Assembly (NCBI GenBank): GCA_016709725.1 | Contig: JADJMG010000008.1 | Span: forward strand, 208,479 to 272,478 | Source of the DNA: Bacteroidota bacterium | GTDB lineage: Bacteria > Bacteroidota > Bacteroidia > AKYH767-A > OLB10 | Direction of reading: 5' to 3' | Length of the DNA stretch: 64,000 nucleotides | In this document: positions 56,463-64,000 of the stretch, in pieces | Position numbering within the stretch: the first letter of the stretch is position 1 | Layout of the letters: the number at the start of each line of letters is the position of its first letter | The notes under the pieces: model-generated | Seen by the model: the letters and a program-made list of their open reading frames with translations, nothing else | What the model was told of the DNA's origin: nothing | The model's database searches: none | Position numbers and translations under genes: made by a program

Positions 56463-58634
56463 ATGGAGCGGATGAGCAATAATCAATTACATACATCTCT
56501 GCCTAAGCTTCAATTTTTCTTGATGCTTTTTTTTAGCGCGTTGCTATTTCCATCAACGTCACGGAAAGCACAAGTAAGTGACTTCAATACATGGATTCAA
56601 AAAAACAGAATAACGAATGAATTAGTATTTCCTCGTTTTCAAAAAACTATTGTCCCATTTTCTATTGATGAAAACACCAATCGAAAAAAGCTACAAGAAG
56701 GTCAAAAAGAAAAAAATTCAATTAAAATAAGTACCTCAGCACAAGCATTGGGCCTACATTTACTGATGAAAAATCAGCCTCAACATGCGCTTCCCTATTT
56801 TTCACAAGCACTTGAAGCTGCCGTAAAAAGTAAAGATGTAAAAACGGAGATTGAAATATTTGCTAAAATAGGATTAGCCTATCGCTTACTTAATCAAAAC
56901 GAAAAAGCATTAGACTACTTTAAGGATGCTCATCAAAAAAATAAATCCATCACTTCACGCGAAACAGATGATTACATTCTATCGCAACTAGCCCAAGTGA
57001 GTTTTGAATTAAATGATTTGAAATCAGCTGAAGAATACTATAGCCGAGTTTCCAAATCGTTCGCCACACAAAAGAAAAATACGTTTGCAGCCATTTCCTT
57101 GAATTCACTTGGCGAATTACAACTTCGAAATAATGATTACAATAAATCAATGGAGAGTTTTAAGTCGGCGCTCACCCATGTTGCTTCCAATGAAAATACT
57201 TTAAATGGCATCATACATCGTAATTTAGGTCTAGTTTTTTTCAAGAAAGGTAAATTCGAAATGGCGTTGGAGCAATTTAATAAAAGCTTAACCTTCGACA
57301 ATCAGCTCCTCGTCCATCAACTCACCAAGGACGCATGCATGCAACTTTTTACAATATTTAGCTATCAGAATAATTTTGAGAAGGCCGATGCGTTTCATGA
57401 GAAGTACATCGCTATTAAAGAGTCATTAGCGAAACGTTCCAAAGATAAATTGAGTGATTTCGAGAACAAATGGCAAGCTAGAGAGAAAGAATTAGTCATT
57501 GATTTACTAAAAAAACAACATCATATTTCTACACCGTCGGTTGGAGAGCAACAGTTAGAACTCAGTCAACTCATCACGAAGACGGATTTAGAGTTAAACC
57601 AAAAAGACGAAGCGCTAGAAGAAACAACTGCAAAAGTGGAGCAGCTTACGAAGGAGAACGTGATACAGCAGCGTGACATGGCACGACAAGAATTACAACT
57701 TGCCAAGCAAAAGAACTTCAAAAATTTATTGATGGGATTATCCATTGCCGCGCTCGCATTTCTTGCATTCTTATACAACCGTTATCTCTTCAAGAAAAAA
57801 AGTAATTTGAAATTACAGGCGTCTAATACAGAATTGGAAAACACATTGAAACAACTGCGAGAAACACAAGATCAACTCTTGCAAAGTGAAAAGATGGCGT
57901 CGTTAGGTCTCCTGACCGCTGGCATTGCGCATGAAATTCAAAATCCACTCAACTTCGTTGTCAATTTTTCGGAAGGCACATTAGATGTTGTGAGTGAATT
58001 ACTCGAAGCAAAAACTGAACAAGAAAAAACAGAGCTGGCGAAAGAGCTTAATGAGAGTTTGAAAAAAATTCATCATCACGGAAAGCGTGCAGAACGCATT
58101 GTGAAGAGCATGTTGCAACATAGTCGAGAAGGAAGTGGAGAAAAAGAGTTAGTCGAAATAAATCAACTTTTATACGAAAGCGTCAATCTCGCTTACCACG
58201 GAGTAAGGGCAACACATAAAGATTTTCAGTGTGCCATCATAGAACGATTTGAATCGACGATACCACCCTTCTATGTTATTCCTCAAGATGTAAGTCGGGT
58301 TTTTTTAAACATTGCCAACAATGCTTTTTATGCCTTGCGAGAAAAAACAGTTGCTAACCCTGCTTTCAAAAGCGAATTAACTATTGCCACTTCAATACAG
58401 GATCAACAAGTAGAAATAAGAATAAAAGATAACGGCATCGGCATACCGAAAGAAAAGGTAGATAAAATCTTTCAACCATTCTTTACCACGAAACCATCGG
58501 GGCAAGGAACAGGATTAGGGCTCAGCATGAGTTATGATATCATCACAAAATCACATCAAGGAAAAATTGAAATTCAAAGTAGCCTAAACGAATACACAGA
58601 ATTTATTATTCAACTTCCATTAACTACTCACTAA
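56463..58634 (+). CDS. TPR-repeat sensor histidine kinase
   Basis: The 723-residue protein has an N-terminal signal or anchor (residues 15-40), about six TPR units (95-290), a coiled coil, a membrane helix (about 425-445, L-L-M-G-L-S-I-A-A-L-A), a second coiled coil and the kinase core. His490 lies in A-H-E-I-Q-N-P-L-N-F. The ATPase domain has N-I-A-N-N-A-F, D-N-G-I-G-I-P and G-T-G-L-G-L-S. The TPRs should lie in the periplasm and sense a protein or peptide ligand. The start at 56463 is close to two alternatives (56436, 56472). The next gene is a receiver, 13 bases later, its likely partner. Confidence 0.88.
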   Translation: MERMSNNQLHTSLPKLQFFLMLFFSALLFPSTSRKAQVSDFNTWIQKNRITNELVFPRFQKTIVPFSIDENTNRKKLQEGQKEKNSIKISTSAQALGLHLLMKNQPQHALPYFSQALEAAVKSKDVKTEIEIFAKIGLAYRLLNQNEKALDYFKDAHQKNKSITSRETDDYILSQLAQVSFELNDLKSAEEYYSRVSKSFATQKKNTFAAISLNSLGELQLRNNDYNKSMESFKSALTHVASNENTLNGIIHRNLGLVFFKKGKFEMALEQFNKSLTFDNQLLVHQLTKDACMQLFTIFSYQNNFEKADAFHEKYIAIKESLAKRSKDKLSDFENKWQAREKELVIDLLKKQHHISTPSVGEQQLELSQLITKTDLELNQKDEALEETTAKVEQLTKENVIQQRDMARQELQLAKQKNFKNLLMGLSIAALAFLAFLYNRYLFKKKSNLKLQASNTELENTLKQLRETQDQLLQSEKMASLGLLTAGIAHEIQNPLNFVVNFSEGTLDVVSELLEAKTEQEKTELAKELNESLKKIHHHGKRAERIVKSMLQHSREGSGEKELVEINQLLYESVNLAYHGVRATHKDFQCAIIERFESTIPPFYVIPQDVSRVFLNIANNAFYALREKTVANPAFKSELTIATSIQDQQVEIRIKDNGIGIPKEKVDKIFQPFFTTKPSGQGTGLGLSMSYDIITKSHQGKIEIQSSLNEYTEFIIQLPLTTH

Positions 58635-58647
58635 AAAATTCCACACC

Positions 58648-59025
58648 ATGGCATTCAAAATACTAGTAGTAGACGACGAACAAGATGTAGAATTGTTATT
58701 CAAACAACGCTTTCGTAAATCCATTCGTGAAGGTGATATCAATATTGATTTCGCTTTTTCGGGGGAAGAGGCCTTAGCCTTTTTGCATGAACCGGGAAGT
58801 ACGGACATTGCATTAATCTTGTCCGACATCAACATGCCAGGCATGACCGGATTTGAATTATTGGAAAAAGTAAAAAGTGAATATCCAGACTTAAAAGTGA
58901 TGATGATTTCGGCCTATGGCGATGATGAGCATACCCAAAAAGCAATGCGACTTGGAGCAGATGAACTACTCGCGAAACCGATTGACTTTAAAAAGTTGGA
59001 AGAAAAATTATTGGGGTATCGCTAA
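58648..59025 (+). CDS. single-domain response regulator
   Basis: The 125-residue protein is a receiver with D-D (9-10), the phosphoacceptor D60 in L-S-D-I-N-M-P-G, T/S in M-M-I-S-A-Y and K in A-K-P-I-D-F. It has no output domain, so it probably passes phosphate on or controls a protein partner. It starts 13 bases after the TPR kinase. The stop codon lies inside a perfect 18-bp hairpin. The first receiver of the hybrid kinase at 59967 is similar (K-Q-R-F-R-K). Confidence 0.88.
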   Translation: MAFKILVVDDEQDVELLFKQRFRKSIREGDINIDFAFSGEEALAFLHEPGSTDIALILSDINMPGMTGFELLEKVKSEYPDLKVMMISAYGDDEHTQKAMRLGADELLAKPIDFKKLEEKLLGYR

Positions 59026-59060
59026 GATAAAAGTGAATTTCATTCACTTTTATCTTAGCG
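59020..59060. repeat. 18-bp perfect inverted repeat across the receiver stop codon
   Basis: CGCTAAGATAAAAGTGAA and its exact complement flank a 5-base loop (59038-59042). The left arm contains the TAA stop. No T run follows, so termination would be atypical. It could protect the mRNA end or serve another purpose. Confidence 0.85.
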
Positions 59061-59158
59061 AATTGGTGAATTGGCAAGTTGGTGGATTGGTGGATTAGCG
59101 AATTGGTGGTCCCGATAGCTATCGGGAGGTGGATTGATAATCGCGAAGCCTCGCGAGG
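59061..59158. repeat. GAATTGG repeats, CCCGATAGCTATCGGG palindrome and CGCGAAGCCTCGCG repeat
   Basis: A run of GAATTGG/GGATTGG units (59061-59109) is followed by TCCCGATAGCTATCGGGA (59110-59127, copies at 19152 and 19181) and TCGCGAAGCCTCGCGAGG (59141-59158, reverse copy at 29224-29241). Three repeat families meet in one 100-base gap. Confidence 0.8.
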
Positions 59159-59201
59159 TAAATTGCTTTGTCCTGCAGTTGAAACTTCTATTATATAATA
59201 A

Positions 59202-59858
59202 ATGAAAAAACACATTAGTTATTTTTTGATTACTTTCTTCTTCATATTAGGAGGAAATGCTTTTGCGCAAAAGAAGCCGACGCTTATCAATACTTCGTTA
59301 ACGAAGCCTGAAATGGCAATTATGTATGTGGGCGTAGAAAATGTAATCATGGTTTATGGTGAAATTCCTGGGAAATACATTCGCATGGAACGCAGCGGCG
59401 GACCTTTAGAAGTTCGACCGGGAATGGCCATGCGGGCTTTACTTAAATATACAGAAATAGGATTTGATACGCTACGTGTTTTTGACAACGACAAACTCAT
59501 CATCGAAAAAGTGTATGAAATAAAAAAGTTGAGCTCTTATGCTATTGGGATAAAAGGAACTCGCGATTCTGTACTTACGAAAGAAGAATTTCTGAAAGCC
59601 AAAAGTCTGGAATTATTTATGCCGGGTGGTTACTATAAGCCGAAACAAAAAATTTCCACCTATACTCTTACAATTTTGAGTGAATCAGGAAAAGTAATTC
59701 AAAAAGTGACTGTGGAAGGAATTAATTTTAATGCAGCTCTTGAACTTCATCTTGACAAAATTCAGCCAAGATCTTCCATCCTCTTTTCAGACATTAAAGC
59801 CATTTTAGGAGACAACAACATAAAGAAATTCGACCCTTTCAAGATCAGAATCAAATAA
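59202..59858 (+). CDS. secreted hypothetical protein with GldM-like domain
   Basis: The 218-residue protein has a signal peptide (M-K-K-H-I-S-Y-F-L-I ... A-F-A-Q). The rest is beta-rich, with M-Y-V-G-V-E-N-V-I-M-V and V-E-G-I-N-F-N-A-A-L, which resembles C-terminal beta domains of GldM, a component of the gliding/T9SS motor. The match is weak, so this is a suggestion only. It lies between the receiver and the hybrid kinase on the same strand. It is intact. Confidence 0.5.
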   Translation: MKKHISYFLITFFFILGGNAFAQKKPTLINTSLTKPEMAIMYVGVENVIMVYGEIPGKYIRMERSGGPLEVRPGMAMRALLKYTEIGFDTLRVFDNDKLIIEKVYEIKKLSSYAIGIKGTRDSVLTKEEFLKAKSLELFMPGGYYKPKQKISTYTLTILSESGKVIQKVTVEGINFNAALELHLDKIQPRSSILFSDIKAILGDNNIKKFDPFKIRIK

Positions 59859-59966
59859 ACAAATCGTTTTCAATTCTTTATTCTCGCTGTAAATTTGAAT
59901 ATTAATCATCATTCAAAAAAATAGTCTAACTTTACTCTCACCTTAACATATCATTATTCTATTTAA

Positions 59967-61544
59967 ATGTCCCAATCCACCCACATACTTTTTGTTGATG
60001 ACGAATCTGATTTAGAAATGTTGGTAAAACAACGTTTCCGTAAACAGGTAAAGGAAGGTAATTTTAAATTGAGCTTCGCACTGAATGGAGAAGAAGCTTT
60101 AAATAAATTAAAAGAAGATACTTCCATCGGAATCGTTGTTACCGATATTAATATGCCGATAATGGATGGACTTACTTTATTGGTTAATGTAAAAAATATT
60201 AAAAGACCCGTTCGAACCATTGTTGCTTCTGCTTATAGTGACATGGCCAATATTCGGACCGCTATGAACAGAGGTGCTTATGACTTTGTAACCAAGCCCA
60301 TCGATTTTTCAGATCTCGAAACGACCATCCAAAAAACAATTGAAGATTTGCAAGTAATTTTGGAGGGCATGCAGGCAAAAGAACATTTGAATGTAGCGGT
60401 GGAAGAAAAAGATATGGCTCTTCGCAGTGCGCAATTCAAGCAGCAGTTTTTGGCGAATATGAGTCATGAGATTCGCACTCCGCTCAATGCTGTGGTGGGT
60501 ATGACTAACTTACTCATTGATAAAAATCCGAGAGAAGAGCAGATGCGTTATTTGAGTGCTATGCGCAAAGCGAGTTATAATCTTTTGCATATCATCAATG
60601 ACATCCTCGACATTTCAAAAATTGAAGCTGGTAAAATTGAGATTGAGGTTATCGATTTTAATTTGGAAGAATGTGTAGATGTAGTGTATCAAACCTTGCA
60701 TCTTAAAGCAGAAGAGCAAAAAACAATTTTACGTTATACTATCGGTGACGATGTACCGAAGTGGTTGAAAGGTGATCCTACTCGACTCACTCAAATTCTC
60801 ACCAATCTCATTGGTAACGCTATTAAATTTACCCCGGAAGGTGGATTTATTGATGTGTTCGTAACGAAAGAAAGTGGCGATGAACCCTCGTGGCTTAAGT
60901 TTGCGGTACAGGATACAGGTATTGGAATTGCACCTGATCAAATTCATAAAGTATTTGAAAGTTTTTCGCAAGAAAGTAGCGATACCACCCGTAAATTTGG
61001 TGGCACTGGATTGGGATTAACCATCAGCAAACAATTAGTAGAATTGCAAGGTGGATCACTTCATGTGAATAGCACCAAGGGAAAAGGTACTACCTTTTGG
61101 TTCTTGATTCCCTATTTCAGTGGTCAAGAGGTTAAGAAAGTAACGAAAGCCGATTATGCTGCATTCGACAAAAAACTTACCGTACTCCTCGCCGAAGATC
61201 AACCCATGAATCAGATGGTGGCGGTAGATACGCTGGAAGATTTATTTCCGGGAATCACGATTGACATTGCCAACAATGGGCAGGAAGCCGTTGATAAAGC
61301 TCAAGAAAAAGCATATGATCTAATTTTTATGGATGTGCATATGCCTTTGAAAGATGGGTATACCGCGACCAAGGAAATCAGAGATGGAAATGGAATCAAT
61401 AGCAAATCGCCCATCCTTGCCCTAACAGCTAATGCCGTGAAAGAGGAGATCGACAAATGCCTCGAATCAGGAATGAACAAGCACTTGGCTAAACCTTTTG
61501 ATCCAGCAGTTCTCAGACAAACCGTTATAGATTTGGCGGGTTAA
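59967..61544 (+). CDS. hybrid kinase with receiver-HisKA-HATPase-receiver layout
   Basis: The 525-residue protein starts with a receiver (D60 in V-V-T-D-I-N-M-P-I, K110), a coiled coil (130-160), then HisKA with H167 in M-S-H-E-I-R-T-P-L-N, ATPase (N-A-I-K-F-T, D-T-G-I-G-I, G-G-T-G-L-G-L-T) and a second receiver (D456 in F-M-D-V-H-M-P, K near 506). No membrane segment is present, so it is cytosolic and probably takes signal from the TPR kinase through REC1. The Hpt protein downstream is the logical next carrier. It has its own upstream gap of 108 bases. Confidence 0.9.
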   Translation: MSQSTHILFVDDESDLEMLVKQRFRKQVKEGNFKLSFALNGEEALNKLKEDTSIGIVVTDINMPIMDGLTLLVNVKNIKRPVRTIVASAYSDMANIRTAMNRGAYDFVTKPIDFSDLETTIQKTIEDLQVILEGMQAKEHLNVAVEEKDMALRSAQFKQQFLANMSHEIRTPLNAVVGMTNLLIDKNPREEQMRYLSAMRKASYNLLHIINDILDISKIEAGKIEIEVIDFNLEECVDVVYQTLHLKAEEQKTILRYTIGDDVPKWLKGDPTRLTQILTNLIGNAIKFTPEGGFIDVFVTKESGDEPSWLKFAVQDTGIGIAPDQIHKVFESFSQESSDTTRKFGGTGLGLTISKQLVELQGGSLHVNSTKGKGTTFWFLIPYFSGQEVKKVTKADYAAFDKKLTVLLAEDQPMNQMVAVDTLEDLFPGITIDIANNGQEAVDKAQEKAYDLIFMDVHMPLKDGYTATKEIRDGNGINSKSPILALTANAVKEEIDKCLESGMNKHLAKPFDPAVLRQTVIDLAG

Positions 61545-61658
61545 TTGAGAATGAATTAGGTATATTGTTTTTATCTTCAACTACGTTACATTCCGTAAAC
61601 CGTTTGAAACTCGATTTCGTAGAGCAAAAAAAATCTATCATTGGTAAAAAAATTATAG

Positions 61659-61666
61659 TAGATTTG
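61659..61666 (+). promoter_or_regulatory. -7 element upstream of the Hpt gene
   Basis: TAGATTTG matches TAnnTTTG, 14 bases before the ATG. Spacing to a TTGG at 61641 is short (14 bases), so the promoter is uncertain. Confidence 0.3.
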
Positions 61667-61680
61667 TCGTTAAATATACC

Positions 61681-62043
61681 ATGGATCAGCCTACAACACT
61701 AACCGACCTTAGTTACCTAAAAAGTTTAACAGGAGGCGCCAGCGACAAAATGTCGAAATACATTCGCATGTTTATTACGGGTGCTCCTGTGAGTATTCAG
61801 CAAATGGATATGTATTATCTGAACAAAGATTGGTCGGGCTTGCGTCAATCGGCACACGCTTTAAAACCACAACTGGGTTACTTTGGAGCGAAAGGTGCTG
61901 AAAATCTAATCAAAGAAATTGAGAGAATGTCGGGCGACCAGGTGGACCTCGATAAAATTCCCGAACAACTTGAAAATTTTCGCCAACAATATGAACTCAT
62001 TCAATCGGAGTTAGAAGCATCCCTGAAAGAATTAGGCAATTAA
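61681..62043 (+). CDS. Hpt-domain phosphotransfer protein
   Basis: The 120-residue all-helical protein has H59 in Q-S-A-H-A-L-K-P-Q-L-G-Y-F-G, the Hpt phosphohistidine site, with glycine spacing as in the family. It should carry phosphate between the receiver of the hybrid kinase and the membrane-anchored receiver 7 bases downstream. It is intact and not fused to a kinase. Confidence 0.9.
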   Translation: MDQPTTLTDLSYLKSLTGGASDKMSKYIRMFITGAPVSIQQMDMYYLNKDWSGLRQSAHALKPQLGYFGAKGAENLIKEIERMSGDQVDLDKIPEQLENFRQQYELIQSELEASLKELGN

Positions 62044-62050
62044 AAATATT

Positions 62051-62569
62051 ATGTCAGACAAAACCCTTGTTTACGTAGTGGATGACGAACCTTTACAGCG
62101 CGATATGCTGAAGGATCATCTTTCTAAAATGTCGAAATACGAAATACATGATTTTCCTACTGGAGAAGAGTGTTTAGCTGCTGCGAAAGTTCGTATTCCG
62201 CAAATTGTTTTTTTAGATTATAATTTAAATTCTCAAGTGCGTGATGCCATGGACGGCATTGACGTTTTGAAAGAATTAAAAAATATTTATCCCGAGATGG
62301 AAGTGGTAATGATTAGCGGACAGGATCGCATTGATGTTGCTGTGAACACCATGAAGTACGGAGCATTTGATTACATCGTTAAAGGCGAAGGTTCTTTTTT
62401 AAGAGCTGAAAAAGCCATGTTTAATATTTACCGTTACCATAAATTACAAGGAAATGCGAATCGCTATAAAAAGCTGATGACGTTTTTTGGAATTGGAATG
62501 TTGCTCATGATTATTTTAGTGATCTTCTTGCAATCGCAAGGAATGATTAATGCGCCGTGGTGGTACTAG
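62051..62569 (+). CDS. receiver-domain protein with C-terminal membrane segment
   Basis: The 172-residue protein has a receiver (D11/D12, phospho-D56 in F-L-D-Y-N-L-N, T/S in M-I-S-G, K111) and then a hydrophobic helix at 143-162 (F-F-G-I-G-M-L-L-M-I-I-L-V-I-F-L). The receiver would face the cytosol and the tail anchor would hold it at the membrane. No DNA-binding or enzymatic output is present, so it may regulate a membrane or T9SS/gliding partner. It starts seven bases after the Hpt gene. Confidence 0.85.
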   Translation: MSDKTLVYVVDDEPLQRDMLKDHLSKMSKYEIHDFPTGEECLAAAKVRIPQIVFLDYNLNSQVRDAMDGIDVLKELKNIYPEMEVVMISGQDRIDVAVNTMKYGAFDYIVKGEGSFLRAEKAMFNIYRYHKLQGNANRYKKLMTFFGIGMLLMIILVIFLQSQGMINAPWWY

Positions 62570-62823
62570 AGGATTGTAGAGGTTGGATATTAGATGTGGC
62601 TTTTTTGGGTAAGAGGAAATTAGCTCCGAAATTTATTTGGATGTTTGATACTGCTAGCTACTGGCTGGATACTAGCTACTGGACGCTGGATGTTTAAATT
62701 AAAGGAAAGCTAATTCTAAAATTAAAATTTTTCACCTTTTCACTCTCCCACCGCCTTCTTCTAGTGGCTATAAGCTCTAATTCGCTTCTAGAAGCTCATT
62801 TTCGCCCGCATGGCTTCGCCTGT
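62570..62823. repeat. CTAGCTACTGG-type repeat region
   Basis: GATACTGCTAGCTACTGGCTG, GATACTAGCTACTGG and related pieces repeat at 62645-62690, with TTCTAGTGGC and CTTCTAGAAGCTC copies near 62757-62800. They look like the low-complexity repeat after the DUF1801 gene. No gene is present. Confidence 0.6.
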
Positions 62824-64000
62824 TTAATGCATCAACACATAAATTGCTGCGCCTGCTAAGTAGCCGATTAATGCATAGCCGCTAATTCTTTTAATGTACC
62901 AAACAAATGAAATATTTTCCATACCCATAGCTGCTACTCCAGCTGCTGAACCGATGATGAGGATGCTTCCTCCGGTGCCTGTACAATAAGCCATAAACTC
63001 CCATAAAAAATGATCGGTAGGATATGTTGCCAAGTCATACATTCCCATACTTGCTGCAACTAGAGGGACGTTATCAACAATGGCAGAAAGAAGTCCAATG
63101 AAGGTGACGATCAAAGGTAAATTTCCAATCGTGTCGTTCATCCATTGTGCCATCTCACTCAAGATATGTGTGCTCTCTAATGCACCAATCGCAATTAAAA
63201 TTCCCAAGAAAAATAATACACTGGGTGTATCTACTCGTTGTAAAGCTTTTGACACACTAAAAAATTCTTTTTGGTCATCATCTTTTCTTCTGTGAATAAA
63301 TTCAACAACTGCCCATAATAATCCTAATCCAAATAAAATACCCATGAAAGGGGGTAGATGGGTTATTGTTTTAAATATGGGAACAAACAATAAAGTACCT
63401 ACACCAATGAAGAAAACTGCATTTCGTTCTCGTTGAGTTGTGACAGACACTGTTCCTTCTTGAATTACTAATGCAGGAATTTCGCCCTTCATTTTTCTTC
63501 CCGCAAAAAACAAAGGAATCAACAAACAAACTACCGAAGGAATAAATAAGGAAGTGATGATATTGGCAGCTGTGATTTGACCTCCAATCCATAACATAGT
63601 TGTGGTTACATCTCCAATAGGTGACCAGGCCCCGCCAGCATTTGCAGCAATGACAATCATTCCAGCAAATAACATTCGATCTTCCTTGTCGTCAATAATC
63701 TTTCTTACGAGCGAAACCATCACAATGGTAGAAGTTAAATTATCTAATACCGCGGATAAGAAAAAAGTTATAATACAAGTCAACCATAATAATTTTGATT
63801 TGCTTCGTGTATTAATGGCTGAAGTAATGATGGTAAATCCGTCATGCGCATCGATCAATTCAACAATGGCCATAGCTGCTAATAAGAAGAACAAGATGCC
63901 CGCCGCACCGCTCAAATGATGGTTTAATTCTTCCACAATCATTTCAGGCGATTCGGAACTCATCATGATCCACACCACCCACACCAATACTCCTGTTAAT
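62824..64000 (-). CDS. nhaD: NhaD-type sodium/proton antiporter, 5' part outside the window
   Basis: The visible 392 residues end a polytopic protein with about ten hydrophobic segments. NhaD-type features: T-F-F-L-S-A-V-L-D-N-L-T-S-T-I-V-M, I-V-I-A-A-N-A-G-G-A-W-S-P-I-G-D-V-T-T-T-M-L, D-N-V-P-L-V-A-A-S-M-G and G-G-S-I-L-I-I-G-S-A-A. D-N-x-T/P and N-A-G-G residues fit ion binding. It swaps sodium (or lithium) for protons at alkaline pH. The frame is open to the right edge with no start, so it is partial. It is convergent with the phosphorelay genes. Confidence 0.88.
   Translation of the reverse strand, partial: LTGVLVWVVWIMMSSESPEMIVEELNHHLSGAAGILFFLLAAMAIVELIDAHDGFTIITSAINTRSKSKLLWLTCIITFFLSAVLDNLTSTIVMVSLVRKIIDDKEDRMLFAGMIVIAANAGGAWSPIGDVTTTMLWIGGQITAANIITSLFIPSVVCLLIPLFFAGRKMKGEIPALVIQEGTVSVTTQRERNAVFFIGVGTLLFVPIFKTITHLPPFMGILFGLGLLWAVVEFIHRRKDDDQKEFFSVSKALQRVDTPSVLFFLGILIAIGALESTHILSEMAQWMNDTIGNLPLIVTFIGLLSAIVDNVPLVAASMGMYDLATYPTDHFLWEFMAYCTGTGGSILIIGSAAGVAAMGMENISFVWYIKRISGYALIGYLAGAAIYVLMH

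Overview
The window comes from an AT-rich Bacteroidota (Cytophaga-Flavobacterium-Bacteroides group) genome. The evidence is four secreted proteins with a type IX secretion (T9SS) C-terminal sorting domain or a close relative of one, the long Bacteroidota form of IspG, a 287-residue ABfr-type primary sigma factor, a single-chain glycyl-tRNA synthetase, and promoters with a TAnnTTTG -7 box. Order and family cannot be decided from the sequence. No tRNA, rRNA or CRISPR array was seen.

Region 1 (1-14.4 kb) is an accessory island. It holds relatives of phage-defence and toxin families: AbiV-like HEPN, AbiGi-like, PIN-like nuclease, RES-domain, TIR-domain and a second HEPN protein. It also holds a tight minus-strand operon of a DUF2779 protein, an unknown protein and a DUF2130 coiled-coil protein, and a worn IS1595-family (ISXO2-like) transposase. 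Most genes here carry frameshifts or stops, mostly at homopolymer runs.

Region 2 (14.9-38.4 kb) is core and surface genome: SnoaL-like and DUF998 genes, accB-accC, marC-like and dgkA-like genes, lipB, ispG, a PolB-related exonuclease, a serine hydrolase, Kelch and LamG surface proteins, two paralogous lipoproteins and an SF1 helicase. Several of these, including accC and lipB, are also interrupted. Region 3 (38.4-64 kb) has no broken gene: a RhuM-Fic fusion, two M43 metalloproteases, a DUF349 protein, glyRS, a cysteine desulfurase followed by a hemerythrin-like protein, nrdB, rpoD, a phosphorelay cluster (TPR kinase, receiver, receiver-kinase-receiver, Hpt, membrane-anchored receiver) and a partial NhaD-type antiporter.

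Two things matter most for a reader. First, the lesions sit mainly in homopolymers, hit accC and stop abruptly near 38 kb, so many are probably consensus errors rather than true pseudogenes; several gene models below join adjacent frames. Second, the 8.9-12.7 kb operon is the best candidate for an undescribed system: a Cas4/exonuclease-like protein that keeps its four iron-sulfur cysteines but has lost visible catalytic residues in both nuclease-like domains, next to a DUF2130 protein with a D...ExK pattern. Intergenic DNA carries several dispersed palindromes and low-complexity repeats.
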